Positions 9,027-17,588 of a DNA stretch of 64,000 bases are shown here, piece after piece. Every line of letters begins with the position of its first letter. Positions within the stretch are counted from its first letter, which is position 1. The notes under the pieces were generated by a model that saw nothing but the letters and a program-made list of their open reading frames with translations, made no database searches and was not told where the DNA came from. The position numbers and the translations under genes were made by a program. This DNA is from an uncultured Pelagibacteraceae bacterium (GTDB taxonomy: Bacteria > Pseudomonadota > Alphaproteobacteria > Pelagibacterales > Pelagibacteraceae): positions 245,239-309,238 of the forward strand of contig CACGMC010000001.1 of the NCBI GenBank assembly GCA_902574035.1. The letters are read 5' to 3'.

Positions 9027-9872
9027 ATGAATTATAAAGATATTACCGCAGTTATCACGTCTTTTAAGAGTGAAACTAAGATCATTAACTGTGTAAAATC
9101 TTTAGGAAAAGACTTTAAAATTATAGTCATAGAAAATTCTAACGATAAAAAATTAAAAGAAAAATTAGAGAAAGAATACCCAAATATTAAGTGTATTTTG
9201 TCCGATAAAAACTTGGGTTATGCTAAAGGAAATAATCTTGGTTTAACAATGGTTAATACAAAGTATGCTTTGATAATAAATCCGGATGCAGAAGTACAAA
9301 ATAAAGCAATTGATAATTTTTTTTTAACAGCCAATAAGGAACCAAACTTTGCAATTATTGCACCTTTTATTCAAGAAAAAAATAATGAAGACTTAATAAT
9401 GAATGAAAAAAATGGAATTTTTGAAGTTAAAAATGTAAAAGGTTTTGCCATGTTTTTAAACTTAGAGCAGTGTAAAGATGTAGGATTTTTTGATGAAAAC
9501 TTTTTTATTTATTTTGAAGAGATAGATTTTTGCAAGAGATTAATTCAAAAGAACAAAAAAATATTTTTAGATACAAATATCAAAATTAATCATGCAGGAG
9601 GAACTTCTCACGACGAGTCAATAAATCATGAAATGGAAAAATCAAGAAATTGGCATTGGATGTGGTCCACTTTTTATTTTCATTATAAACATTACGGTTA
9701 TTTGATCGCATTTTTAAAAATATTACCAAAATTAATATCAGCTACTCTTAAAACATGTTTTTTTAAAATTGTTTCAAATAAAGAAAAAAAAGATATTTAT
9801 TACTGTCGATTAAAGGGAATACTTAATTCGGTATTAATGAGAAAGTCGTTGTATAGACCTAAAATTAATTAA
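9027..9872 (+). CDS. Glycosyltransferase family 2 protein (copy 2)
   Basis: The 281-residue GT2 enzyme has ITAVITSFKS-like start, DKNLGYAKGNN, INPDAEVQ as the metal-site region, and DENFFIYFEEIDFCKRL. It is clearly related to the copy at 5379-6257 through its whole length, including the RNWHWMWSTFYF segment and the terminal KSLYRPKIN. A role in building the same kind of surface glycan is likely. It is followed 38 bases later by an epimerase gene on the same strand. Confidence 0.85.
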   Translation: MNYKDITAVITSFKSETKIINCVKSLGKDFKIIVIENSNDKKLKEKLEKEYPNIKCILSDKNLGYAKGNNLGLTMVNTKYALIINPDAEVQNKAIDNFFLTANKEPNFAIIAPFIQEKNNEDLIMNEKNGIFEVKNVKGFAMFLNLEQCKDVGFFDENFFIYFEEIDFCKRLIQKNKKIFLDTNIKINHAGGTSHDESINHEMEKSRNWHWMWSTFYFHYKHYGYLIAFLKILPKLISATLKTCFFKIVSNKEKKDIYYCRLKGILNSVLMRKSLYRPKIN

Positions 9873-9910
9873 AGTTGATTTATACTAATTAAAATTATAA
9901 ATATTCTGCA

Positions 9911-10927
9911 GTGAGCAATATTCAATATAAAATACTTGTTACAGGAGTCGCTGGTTTCCTCGGATCACATTTATCAGAACAACTTTCAAGGTTAGGTCAC
10001 AAAGTCATCGGAATAGATAACATGATCGGTGGATATAAAGATAATATTCCTGAAGGAGTAGAATTTCATAATATTGACTGTTGTGATTTTGAAAAAATTA
10101 AAAAAATTATGAAAGGGGTTCAAATAGTTTACCATTGTGCAGCGACAGCTCATGAGGGCTTGTCGGTTTTTTCTCCTTATGAGATAACAAAAAATAATTA
10201 TTTAGCTTCAGTTTCTATTTTTTCAGCCGCTGTTAATGAAAAAGTAAAAAGAATAATCTTTTGTTCGTCAATGGCAAGATATGGCTCGCAGGAGTATCCA
10301 TTTACCGAAACAATGAAACCAAAGCCTGTTGACCCCTATGCAATTTCTAAGGTTGCTGCTGAACAAGTTCTTATAAATTTATGTGAACTCAATAAGATAG
10401 AGTGGGTGATCGCTGTACCTCATAATATAATTGGTCCTAGACAAAAATATGACGATCCATTTAGAAATGTTGTTTCGATTATGATTAACAGGATGATGCA
10501 AGGTAAGGCCCCAATAATATATGGAGATGGTGAACAAACAAGATGTTTTTCATACATTGACGATTGTTTATCTTGCTTAATACCAATGTTAGATGAAAAA
10601 AAACTTAATAAACAAATAATTAATATTGGACCAGACGAAGAATTTGTGACGATAAATAAAGTTGCTGAACTTTGTGCAAATGTAACCGGTATAAATTTAC
10701 CTCCAATTTATAAGAAGGACAGACCACAAGAAGTAAAACACGCAATTTGTTCAGCTGATAAGGCAAGAAAGTTATTAAATTATGAAACAAAAGTTTCATT
10801 AAAAGAGGGAATACAAAAAACCTTTGATTACATTAAAAAAAGAGGTGTAAAACCATTTGAATATCATATCGATTTAGAAATAAATAACGATCTCACTCCA
10901 GACACTTGGAAAAAAAAGGAGATTTAA
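9911..10927 (+). CDS. NAD-dependent sugar epimerase/dehydratase
   Basis: The 338-residue extended short-chain dehydrogenase has the Rossmann loop VTGVAGFLGSH near the N-terminus, a FCSSMARYG catalytic serine region and DPYAISKVAAEQ supplying the YxxxK pair. It resembles UDP-glucose 4-epimerase/GalE-like nucleotide-sugar epimerases, but the exact substrate cannot be assigned. The start is GTG at 9911. The end shares TTAA (10924-10927) with the convergent apt gene. Its context suggests a role in sugar supply for the glycan. Confidence 0.85.
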   Translation: MSNIQYKILVTGVAGFLGSHLSEQLSRLGHKVIGIDNMIGGYKDNIPEGVEFHNIDCCDFEKIKKIMKGVQIVYHCAATAHEGLSVFSPYEITKNNYLASVSIFSAAVNEKVKRIIFCSSMARYGSQEYPFTETMKPKPVDPYAISKVAAEQVLINLCELNKIEWVIAVPHNIIGPRQKYDDPFRNVVSIMINRMMQGKAPIIYGDGEQTRCFSYIDDCLSCLIPMLDEKKLNKQIINIGPDEEFVTINKVAELCANVTGINLPPIYKKDRPQEVKHAICSADKARKLLNYETKVSLKEGIQKTFDYIKKRGVKPFEYHIDLEINNDLTPDTWKKKEI

Positions 10928-11451
10928 TGACCAGGAAATTCAATTAAACTTTCAGTAAAATAAGATTTTCTTTTAAGAAGATTGTTGCCTGGTAAATCAA
11001 AGAGATTAATTACAAATATAAATCCAGCAACTGAACCTCCGGATAATTCAATGAGTTTAGCAGCAGCATCAGCAGTCCCCCCTGTCGCTATTAGATCATC
11101 TATAACTAAAATTTTCTCACTTTTGTTAATCGAATCTTTATGCACCTCAATAGTAGCTTCACCATATTCTAACTTAAAATCAACAGAATGCCTTTCAGCA
11201 GGTAACTTATTTTTTTTTCTTAAAAGTATAAGTGGTTTGTTAAGCAAATAGGATACTGCTGATGCAAAAACAAAACCTCTGGATTCAATTGCTGAAACTT
11301 TATCAAATTTAATCTTTTTTGAAATCTCAATAATTCTATCTACAGTATATTTAAATGCTTGAGGATTTTTGATTAAAGTAGTTATATCTCTAAAAAGTAT
11401 TCCTTTTTTTGGGTAATCAGGTATAGATCTTATATATTTTTTTAAATCCAT
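10924..11451 (-). CDS. apt: Adenine phosphoribosyltransferase
   Basis: This salvage enzyme converts adenine and PRPP to AMP. I chose ATG 11451-11449 as start (175 residues, MDLKKYIRSIPDYPKKG), the usual start of the family. A TTG four codons upstream is also open. The PRPP loop is VLVIDDLIATGGTA and the product has AIESRGFVFA. It is divergent from mtnP, whose reaction releases adenine, so the pair fits together: MTA phosphorylase makes adenine and Apt recovers it. Confidence 0.95.
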   Translation of the reverse strand: MDLKKYIRSIPDYPKKGILFRDITTLIKNPQAFKYTVDRIIEISKKIKFDKVSAIESRGFVFASAVSYLLNKPLILLRKKNKLPAERHSVDFKLEYGEATIEVHKDSINKSEKILVIDDLIATGGTADAAAKLIELSGGSVAGFIFVINLFDLPGNNLLKRKSYFTESLIEFPGH

Positions 11452-11494
11452 ATTTAGCTTCAATATCTAACAAAAAAAGGCTAGATTTTAAATA

Positions 11495-12367
11495 ATGAAA
11501 AAAAGAATTCTCGGGATAATTGGAGGAAGTGGACTTTATCAAATAGAGGGTTTAGAAAACATTAAGTGGAAAAAGGTGAGCACTTCTTGGGGTGAACCTT
11601 CAGACAGAATTCTATCAGCAACGTTAAACAAAAAGGAAATTTACTTCATACCAAGACATAAACGGGGTCATAGAATTAGCCCATCAAATATAAACTTTAG
11701 AGCTAATATTGAAGCTTTAAAAAAGATGGGTGTTACAGATATTATATCAGTTTCAGCGGTTGGCTCATTACAAGAGCATTTAAAACCTGGGTCTTTTGTA
11801 GTAGTTGATCAATTTATTGATAGAACTTTTGCAAGGATTAAAACTTTTTTTGATAAAGAAATTGTTGTGCACGTTTCAATGGCTAAACCAACAAGTCCTG
11901 CTTTAATGAAATGCTGTGAGTCTGCTCTTGTAAAATGTCAAATACCACATCAGATAGGCGGGACATATTTAGTTATGGAGGGACCTCAATTCTCAAGTTT
12001 AGCAGAGTCTAAAATGTATAGAACTTGGAAAGCAGACGTAATTGGAATGACAAATATGCCTGAGGCAAAATTAGCTAGGGAGGCTGAAATTAGATATTGT
12101 ACGGTTGCAATGGTTACAGATTTTGATTGTTGGCATCCAGACCACGATGTTGTTGATGTTCCTACCGTTATAAAAACTTTACAACAAAATGCTTCTAATG
12201 CTCAAAATATGATTATTGAAATAATTAAAACTTTTGAATCTTTTAACACAAAAGGAGACCCCGCTAATGATTGTTTAGACACTGCAGTAATTACACCAAA
12301 AAAATTTCAAACTAAAAGCACTGTTAAAAAGTTAAAACATATAGCAGGTAGAGTTTTAAAAAAATGA
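11495..12367 (+). CDS. mtnP: S-methyl-5'-thioadenosine phosphorylase
   Basis: The 290-residue enzyme cleaves methylthioadenosine (and possibly 5'-deoxyadenosine) with phosphate to adenine and 5-methylthioribose-1-phosphate. The N-terminal phosphate site IIGGSGLY is near residues 9-16, followed by RHKRGHRISP, MEGPQFSS, and the MTAP-type substrate segment TDFDCWHPDHDVV. These features separate it from purine nucleoside phosphorylase. It is the first gene of a tight operon and overlaps mtnA by 4 bases. Confidence 0.93.
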   Translation: MKKRILGIIGGSGLYQIEGLENIKWKKVSTSWGEPSDRILSATLNKKEIYFIPRHKRGHRISPSNINFRANIEALKKMGVTDIISVSAVGSLQEHLKPGSFVVVDQFIDRTFARIKTFFDKEIVVHVSMAKPTSPALMKCCESALVKCQIPHQIGGTYLVMEGPQFSSLAESKMYRTWKADVIGMTNMPEAKLAREAEIRYCTVAMVTDFDCWHPDHDVVDVPTVIKTLQQNASNAQNMIIEIIKTFESFNTKGDPANDCLDTAVITPKKFQTKSTVKKLKHIAGRVLKK

Positions 12368-13434
12368 AAATTGAAGGTAAGAATTACCGAACAATTTGGT
12401 TTGAAAATAATGAAGTTAAAATTATCGATCAAACGAAACTTCCTCATAAATTTAAAATTAAAAGTTTAAAAAACATAAAAGATGCAATTAATGCTATAAA
12501 AACTATGGAGGTACGAGGTGCGCCCCTTATAGGAGCTACTGCGGCTTATGGACTGGTTTTGTCTATAATTGAAAAAAACGATTTATCCTTTTTAAAAAAA
12601 TCCAGTGAGGACTTAATTTCTTCAAGGCCCACAGCAATAAATTTAAAATGGGCAGTAGATCGTATGATGAAAAAATTATCGGGAGTTAATAATAATGACA
12701 TTTTTAAAATAGCCTTAGATGAGGCAAAAGCAATCACAGAAGAAGATGTGGAGTTTTGTAAGAGTATAGGAATCAATGGATACAAAATTATTGAGGAAAT
12801 ATCAAAAAAGAAAAAAGACGTAGTAAATATTTTAACCCATTGCAATGCGGGATGGTTAGCCACAATAGATTGGGGTACAGCGACTTCTCCAATTTATCAT
12901 GCTCACCAAAAAGGGATAAAGGTGCATGTTTGGGTTGATGAGACTAGACCAAGAAATCAGGGAGCCAATTTAACTTCTTATGAACTAAACGAGGAAAAAA
13001 TTCCTAACACTATCATTACAGATAATACTGGGGGGATTTTAATGCAAAGAGGAAAGATCGATATGTGTATTGTAGGTACCGATAGAACTTTATCAAATGG
13101 AGATGTGTGTAATAAGATAGGTACTTATTTAAAAGCATTATCAGCTAAAGATAATAACGTTCCTTTTTATGTTGCATTACCAAGTTCAACAATTGATTGG
13201 AATATTAAAGATCACAAACAAATACCTATTGAGGAGAGAAACTCCGAAGAATTATCCTATATGGAGGGAGTTGATGAAAATGATAACATTAAAAGAATAA
13301 GAATTTATCCACAGAAAAGCAAATCATTAAATCTAGCCTTTGATGTTACGCCTGCTAAACTAGTCACAGGATTAATAACTGAAAAAGGTATTTGTGAAGC
13401 TTCAGAGCAAGGATTAAAGGGATTATTTAAGTGA
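12364..13434 (+). CDS. mtnA: Methylthioribose-1-phosphate isomerase
   Basis: The 356-residue aldose-ketose isomerase of the eIF2B-like fold makes 5-methylthioribulose-1-phosphate. It has EVRGAPLIGATAAYG near the N-terminus, catalytic Cys in ILTHCNAG, and catalytic Asp in IVGTDRTLSNGDVCNK. The gene overlaps mtnP upstream and the aldolase gene downstream by four bases each, so the three are translated as a coupled unit. Its length is normal. Confidence 0.93.
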   Translation: MKIEGKNYRTIWFENNEVKIIDQTKLPHKFKIKSLKNIKDAINAIKTMEVRGAPLIGATAAYGLVLSIIEKNDLSFLKKSSEDLISSRPTAINLKWAVDRMMKKLSGVNNNDIFKIALDEAKAITEEDVEFCKSIGINGYKIIEEISKKKKDVVNILTHCNAGWLATIDWGTATSPIYHAHQKGIKVHVWVDETRPRNQGANLTSYELNEEKIPNTIITDNTGGILMQRGKIDMCIVGTDRTLSNGDVCNKIGTYLKALSAKDNNVPFYVALPSSTIDWNIKDHKQIPIEERNSEELSYMEGVDENDNIKRIRIYPQKSKSLNLAFDVTPAKLVTGLITEKGICEASEQGLKGLFK

Positions 13435-14075
13435 GTAAACTTAAAACAGAAGTAATCAAATATTCAAAAAAATTAAATATTACTAATCTATCAACCCTAA
13501 GATCTGGCAACATTTCATTGAGAGCAAAAGAAAAAGGTGTGGATGGGTTTTATATAACTCCTTCAGGAAGAAAATACTCATCACTTAAGCCTAAAGACAT
13601 AGTCTTTGTTTCATTGAAAGGAGTATATGATAAAAAAAGAGGGCAACCCTCATCAGAATGGAGATTTCATCAAGATATTTATGTGAATAAAAAGAAAGCA
13701 AAAGCCATAGTACATGCCCATTCAACTTGCGCTACTGCAGTATCATCGCATCAAAAAAATATTCCAGCTTTTCACTATATGGTTGCAGTTGCCGGCGGAG
13801 AAGACATTAAATGTACAAAATATGCAACTTTTGGAACTAAAAATCTTTCTAAAAATATTATTAAGGCTTTAAAAAATAGAACAGCTTGTTTAATTGCCAA
13901 TCACGGACAAGTTGCTTTTGGTAAGAATTTGGAAGACACCTTTGAGCTCGCTCAAGAGATCGAAAATATTTGCCATCAATACATTAATGCCATAAGAATC
14001 GGAATACCTAAGATTCTTTCAAAAAAAGAAATGAAAATAGTCTTAGGTAAATTTAAAGATTATAAAAAAGATTAA
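13431..14075 (+). CDS. Class II aldolase/adducin-family protein, probable DHAP-shunt aldolase
   Basis: The 214-residue protein is of the fuculose-phosphate aldolase/MtnB fold. It has a metal site HAH (95-97) with a third His158 in IANHGQ, a catalytic-type Glu76 in SSEWRFH, and a phosphate-binding SGNIS segment at 25-29. The start is GTG 13431, overlapping the mtnA stop. Sitting directly after mtnP-mtnA, it most likely splits methylthioribulose-1-phosphate into DHAP and methylthioacetaldehyde (DHAP shunt). The alternative is MtnB dehydratase, but no other classical methionine-salvage genes (mtnC, mtnD, mtnK) are here. The aldolase role is inference. Confidence 0.85.
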   Translation: MSKLKTEVIKYSKKLNITNLSTLRSGNISLRAKEKGVDGFYITPSGRKYSSLKPKDIVFVSLKGVYDKKRGQPSSEWRFHQDIYVNKKKAKAIVHAHSTCATAVSSHQKNIPAFHYMVAVAGGEDIKCTKYATFGTKNLSKNIIKALKNRTACLIANHGQVAFGKNLEDTFELAQEIENICHQYINAIRIGIPKILSKKEMKIVLGKFKDYKKD

Positions 14076-14081
14076 TTTTTT

Positions 14082-15122
14082 ATGGTTAAAGTTGGTGAGC
14101 ACATAACAATTGATTTTCTCGGTGTAAAAAAGGACTACACACCTGAATTTTACGAAAAAATAATTTATACAATTGCTAAAGCAGCTCAAGTTGAAATTTT
14201 AAATGTATCATCACATCGTTTTCAACCTCAGGGTTTTACACTAGTTGCTTTATTAGCTGAAAGTCATTTTAGTTTTCATACATTTCCTGAAAAAGGCGTA
14301 ATTAGTTTTGATTTTTTTACCTGTGGAAAGGTTCACCCAAAAGTTGCTTTAAAGATTTTAAGAAAAGAAATTCAACATGAAAGAGTCGTGACAAATGTTT
14401 TTGATAGAAGCAGTATTGGACTTTATGATGATATTTATAGCACACCAGGACAAAAAAAATATTATGTAGTCAAAAACGTTTTAGAAAAATTTACTTCAAA
14501 AGTAGGTCAATTTGTGGAAATTATGGATTTAGAAGAATTTGGCCACGCCTTATTTATTGATCATGAGATACAGGTAGCAGAAAAAGATGAGAAAATTTAT
14601 AGTTCAAGTTTTTTTAAGTCTAGTTATGAACTAAGTAAAAAGAATAATAGCGTCGCTATAATTGGAGGCGGCGATGGAGGTGTAGCTAGAGCTTGTTTAG
14701 ATAATAATTCAAATTTTATTGATTGGTTTGAACTAGATCCTGAAATAGTAGACGTTTGTTATAAACATCTGCCAAAAGTATGCACGAAAGTAAAAAAAAG
14801 TAATAAAATCAAAACTTTTTGGGGAGATGCTTTCAAAAGTATAAAAGAAATAGAGGATTCAAAGTATGATAAAATATTTGTAGATCTAAATGATGATCAG
14901 TATTGTATTGATTTAGCTAAAAAAAATATGCGTGGTTTAAAAAGAATTCTTAAAAAAGGTGGAGTGATAACAGCTCAAGTAGGAAGCCAAGATAAAAAAC
15001 CTAAACAAGTAGATAAGTGGTGTTATGTCCTTGAGAAAAATTTTGGCAATGTAAAACTCTCAGGTGCATATGTGCCAAGTTTTGATTGTAAATGGAATTT
15101 TGCATCATCAATAATGCGCTAA
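14082..15122 (+). CDS. Fused S-adenosylmethionine decarboxylase (SpeD)-aminopropyltransferase (SpeE-like)
   Basis: The 346-residue protein has two enzymes in one chain. Residues 1 to about 120 are a prokaryotic SpeD: AESHFSFHTFPE includes Ser61, expected to self-cleave to the pyruvoyl group, then His66, and Cys81 in FFTCG. Residues about 125-346 are a spermidine-synthase-type domain with GGGDGG at 195-200, Glu218 for the decarboxylated SAM ribose, Asp249 in WGDA and Asp268 in FVDLND. The usual YHE.L.H acceptor segment is replaced by DEKIYSSSFF, so the amine acceptor may not be plain putrescine. It lies in the mtnP-mtnA-aldolase operon; the aminopropyl transfer makes the MTA those enzymes consume. 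Confidence 0.9.
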   Translation: MVKVGEHITIDFLGVKKDYTPEFYEKIIYTIAKAAQVEILNVSSHRFQPQGFTLVALLAESHFSFHTFPEKGVISFDFFTCGKVHPKVALKILRKEIQHERVVTNVFDRSSIGLYDDIYSTPGQKKYYVVKNVLEKFTSKVGQFVEIMDLEEFGHALFIDHEIQVAEKDEKIYSSSFFKSSYELSKKNNSVAIIGGGDGGVARACLDNNSNFIDWFELDPEIVDVCYKHLPKVCTKVKKSNKIKTFWGDAFKSIKEIEDSKYDKIFVDLNDDQYCIDLAKKNMRGLKRILKKGGVITAQVGSQDKKPKQVDKWCYVLEKNFGNVKLSGAYVPSFDCKWNFASSIMR

Positions 15123-15187
15123 ACTACAATATTCCGCATTAACTAAGTACTAGTATATTCCTTTTTAATTCCTTAGAATAATTGTTA

Positions 15188-15982
15188 ATGTTTAGAGTTT
15201 CTTGTATCCAATTATGTTCTTCTGATTGCATAAAAAGCAATCTTGAAAGAAGTGAAAGATTAATTAAAAAAGCAGTAAGACAAAAAGCCAATCTTATTAT
15301 TACCCCTGAAGTATCGTCTAAGTTTTCGTTAAACAAAAAAAAACTTTTAGAAGTAGCAACTACAATGAATAACGATTCTTACCTTTTAGGAATTAAAAAA
15401 TTAGCGAAGAAATATAAAAAATGGATTTTAATTGGGTCGCTAATCATTAAAAACAAAAAAAAACTTTTAAATAGATCAGTCCTTATCGATGATAAAGGAA
15501 ACATCAAAACATTTTATGATAAAATTCATATGTATGATGCAAAGTTAAGTAAATCTGAGAAATATTTTGAGTCAAAAACTTTTAGAGCAGGTAAAAATAT
15601 AAAGGTAGTTAATCTTCCATGGGGTAAATTAGGACTTTCAATATGTTATGATTTAAGATTTCCGAATATGTATAGAGAAATGTCAAGAAAGGGTGCAATT
15701 TTTCTGAGCATACCATCAGCTTTTACTGAAACAACAGGTAAAAGACACTGGCACACTTTATTAAAAGCAAGAGCGATAGAAAATTTTTCATATGTTTTTG
15801 CACCAGGACAAGCTGGAAAACATTGCAATGGTAGAAAAACTTATGGACATTCAATGATTGTATCTCCGGATGGAAAAATTTTAAAAGAATTGGGAAAGCG
15901 GGAAGGTGTAATTACAACAAATATTGATCCAAAAATACCTTTGAAATTAAGAAAAACGATTCCAAGTCTAAATTCTGACTAA
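15188..15982 (+). CDS. Carbon-nitrogen hydrolase (nitrilase family, Nit1-like)
   Basis: I start this at ATG 15188 (264 residues); an in-frame TTG lies two codons upstream. The Glu-Lys-Cys triad of the nitrilase superfamily is visible: Glu41 in TPEVSS, Lys112 in YDKIHMYD and Cys153 in SICYDLRFP. The DKIHMYD and ICYDLRFP segments resemble Nit1 deaminated-glutathione amidase and omega-amidases. Its substrate in this operon is unknown; an amide linked to polyamine or methionine side reactions is possible. Its stop shares CTAA (15979-15982) with the convergent DUF6165 gene. Confidence 0.85.
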   Translation: MFRVSCIQLCSSDCIKSNLERSERLIKKAVRQKANLIITPEVSSKFSLNKKKLLEVATTMNNDSYLLGIKKLAKKYKKWILIGSLIIKNKKKLLNRSVLIDDKGNIKTFYDKIHMYDAKLSKSEKYFESKTFRAGKNIKVVNLPWGKLGLSICYDLRFPNMYREMSRKGAIFLSIPSAFTETTGKRHWHTLLKARAIENFSYVFAPGQAGKHCNGRKTYGHSMIVSPDGKILKELGKREGVITTNIDPKIPLKLRKTIPSLNSD

Positions 15983-16362
15983 AAGTGAGACTTTACCTCT
16001 TTAATGCTAGATTTAAGGATCTCATTAATTTTCAATTTTATTTTAGCTCTCTCATCATTAGTTTTATAAACATCTCTTGAAAGTTTAATAAAATCTTCAT
16101 CGAATTTTTTATTTTTTTCAGCTTGTCTTTTACCTTCCTCAATATCCCATAACTTCAAATTAATATTTTTCAAATTTATGATAAGATCTTTTATTTTACT
16201 CTTATCAGGTATTTTTTCATTAGAAGTTTTAGTTAAGGAAGATAATTCTCTATCAATCTCCTGCAATTTTTCTTCATTATTAATTTTTTCTTTTTTTATT
16301 TCAAGAATGGTAATTTTATCTATTAATTCACCAGCTGAGATTTCTATAATTATCTTGTTCAT
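15979..16362 (-). CDS. DUF6165-family protein
   Basis: The 127-residue soluble, strongly helical and charged protein matches what I recall of DUF6165: EISAGELIDKITILEIKKEK at the N-terminus, a LWDIEEGKRQAE centre, and a FIKLSRDVYKTNDERAKIK segment. No catalytic motif is visible and its function is unknown. It is the last gene of the minus-strand set wbuZ-wbuY-wbuX, 23 bases after wbuX, so it may act in the same acetamidino-glycan pathway. Confidence 0.7.
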   Translation of the reverse strand: MNKIIIEISAGELIDKITILEIKKEKINNEEKLQEIDRELSSLTKTSNEKIPDKSKIKDLIINLKNINLKLWDIEEGKRQAEKNKKFDEDFIKLSRDVYKTNDERAKIKLKINEILKSSIKEVKSHF

Positions 16363-16385
16363 TATTAATTAAAATATTTTAACTT

Positions 16386-17588
16386 TCATTTTACCTGGTG
16401 CTTAAGAATCCATTTATTTTTAAACTTTTTCCATAAATGTGGTGATCTATATTCATCACATTTTTTAAAAAATTCGTCTTTATTAATATCTAGATAATCC
16501 ATAATTTCATTAAAATATCTATTAGGGAATTCACCATCAAATTTTCGCACCAAATTTACGCCTTCATCTCTAGTTAAATGATTATTTCTAATTTCTTGTG
16601 ACGCATCAGTAGTTGCTCTTCCTATACCAAACTTAATAAACATTGTGTAATAGTGTAAGTCATCAATTTTATCATCTATACTTGAATATTTAGAATAAGT
16701 GCCATCACTTCTAAACGGTCTAGGCCTATAACCTGTATTATTAAAAGCATAATAATAAATTTCTTGAGGCAACCATTTCTGATAATATCCAAAGTAATGC
16801 ATCTCTATACCTTTTTTTCTTATTTCATCTTTTGAAATTGGAATAAAATGGTCTAGGTCAGATCTATTTATATAATTACTCTTATATAAGTCTGTAATTT
16901 TTTCACCCCCTAATATTATTTTATTAATATTTTTAATAGAAAAATACTTGTCATCAACTTTTGAATTATTAAACTCTTCCGGACTAGTGTTGTATAGTGC
17001 TTCACTCTCTCCATAAAATATTAGTTTAATGTTGTATTTGGCTGCAATTTTGGGTGCTATATTTTTTTGACCTATTATAAAAGTTTGGAAAGGGTGTAAA
17101 ATATTTAAAATAGATTTTTTCGTAAGATATTTCATAATATATTCTTTAGGTTTCAAAACAATATTTTCTACCTTACAAGTTTTTAACCAATTTTTATAAT
17201 TTTCTAATCCATATTTTGTGTATAGTATTGGTGGCCAGGTACAAGTTAGGGGATTCATCCCATATTTAAATTTTAATAAGTGAGTTACAAAAGCACTGTC
17301 TTTTCCACCACTTCCAGGAACCAAACAATCATATTCACCATTACCTTTTCTATGTTTGTCTAACAGTTTTAATAATTCTTTATTTCTTTTTTTCCAGTTC
17401 ATATTGTTATTAATTTTCCAAACTTTACATGGAGAGCAAACACCGTCGTTTTCCATTTGTAGATATTTTGCACCAATTTTTTTTTTATCGTGAAGAAACT
17501 CAATATGTGACTGTGGCCGTTGGTTTGAAATCACGCATTTTTTACAAAATACTACTTTATGTGGAAGATTATTTAGCGTTTTTTGCAT
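16386..17588 (-). CDS. wbuX: N-acetyl sugar amidotransferase (WbpG/WbuX-like)
   Basis: The 400-residue protein has the PP-loop ATP site PGSGGKDS at 91-98 and two N-terminal CxxC pairs (C15/C18 and C51/C54) that may bind zinc. This layout fits the enzymes that turn an N-acetyl group of a nucleotide sugar into an acetamidino group, using ammonia from HisH/HisF-like partners. Those two partners lie just upstream on the same strand, with a 20-base overlap to the HisH-like gene. The sugar modified (for example a ManNAc3NAc uronate or a nonulosonic acid precursor) is not shown by the window. Confidence 0.88.
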   Translation of the reverse strand: MQKTLNNLPHKVVFCKKCVISNQRPQSHIEFLHDKKKIGAKYLQMENDGVCSPCKVWKINNNMNWKKRNKELLKLLDKHRKGNGEYDCLVPGSGGKDSAFVTHLLKFKYGMNPLTCTWPPILYTKYGLENYKNWLKTCKVENIVLKPKEYIMKYLTKKSILNILHPFQTFIIGQKNIAPKIAAKYNIKLIFYGESEALYNTSPEEFNNSKVDDKYFSIKNINKIILGGEKITDLYKSNYINRSDLDHFIPISKDEIRKKGIEMHYFGYYQKWLPQEIYYYAFNNTGYRPRPFRSDGTYSKYSSIDDKIDDLHYYTMFIKFGIGRATTDASQEIRNNHLTRDEGVNLVRKFDGEFPNRYFNEIMDYLDINKDEFFKKCDEYRSPHLWKKFKNKWILKHQVK

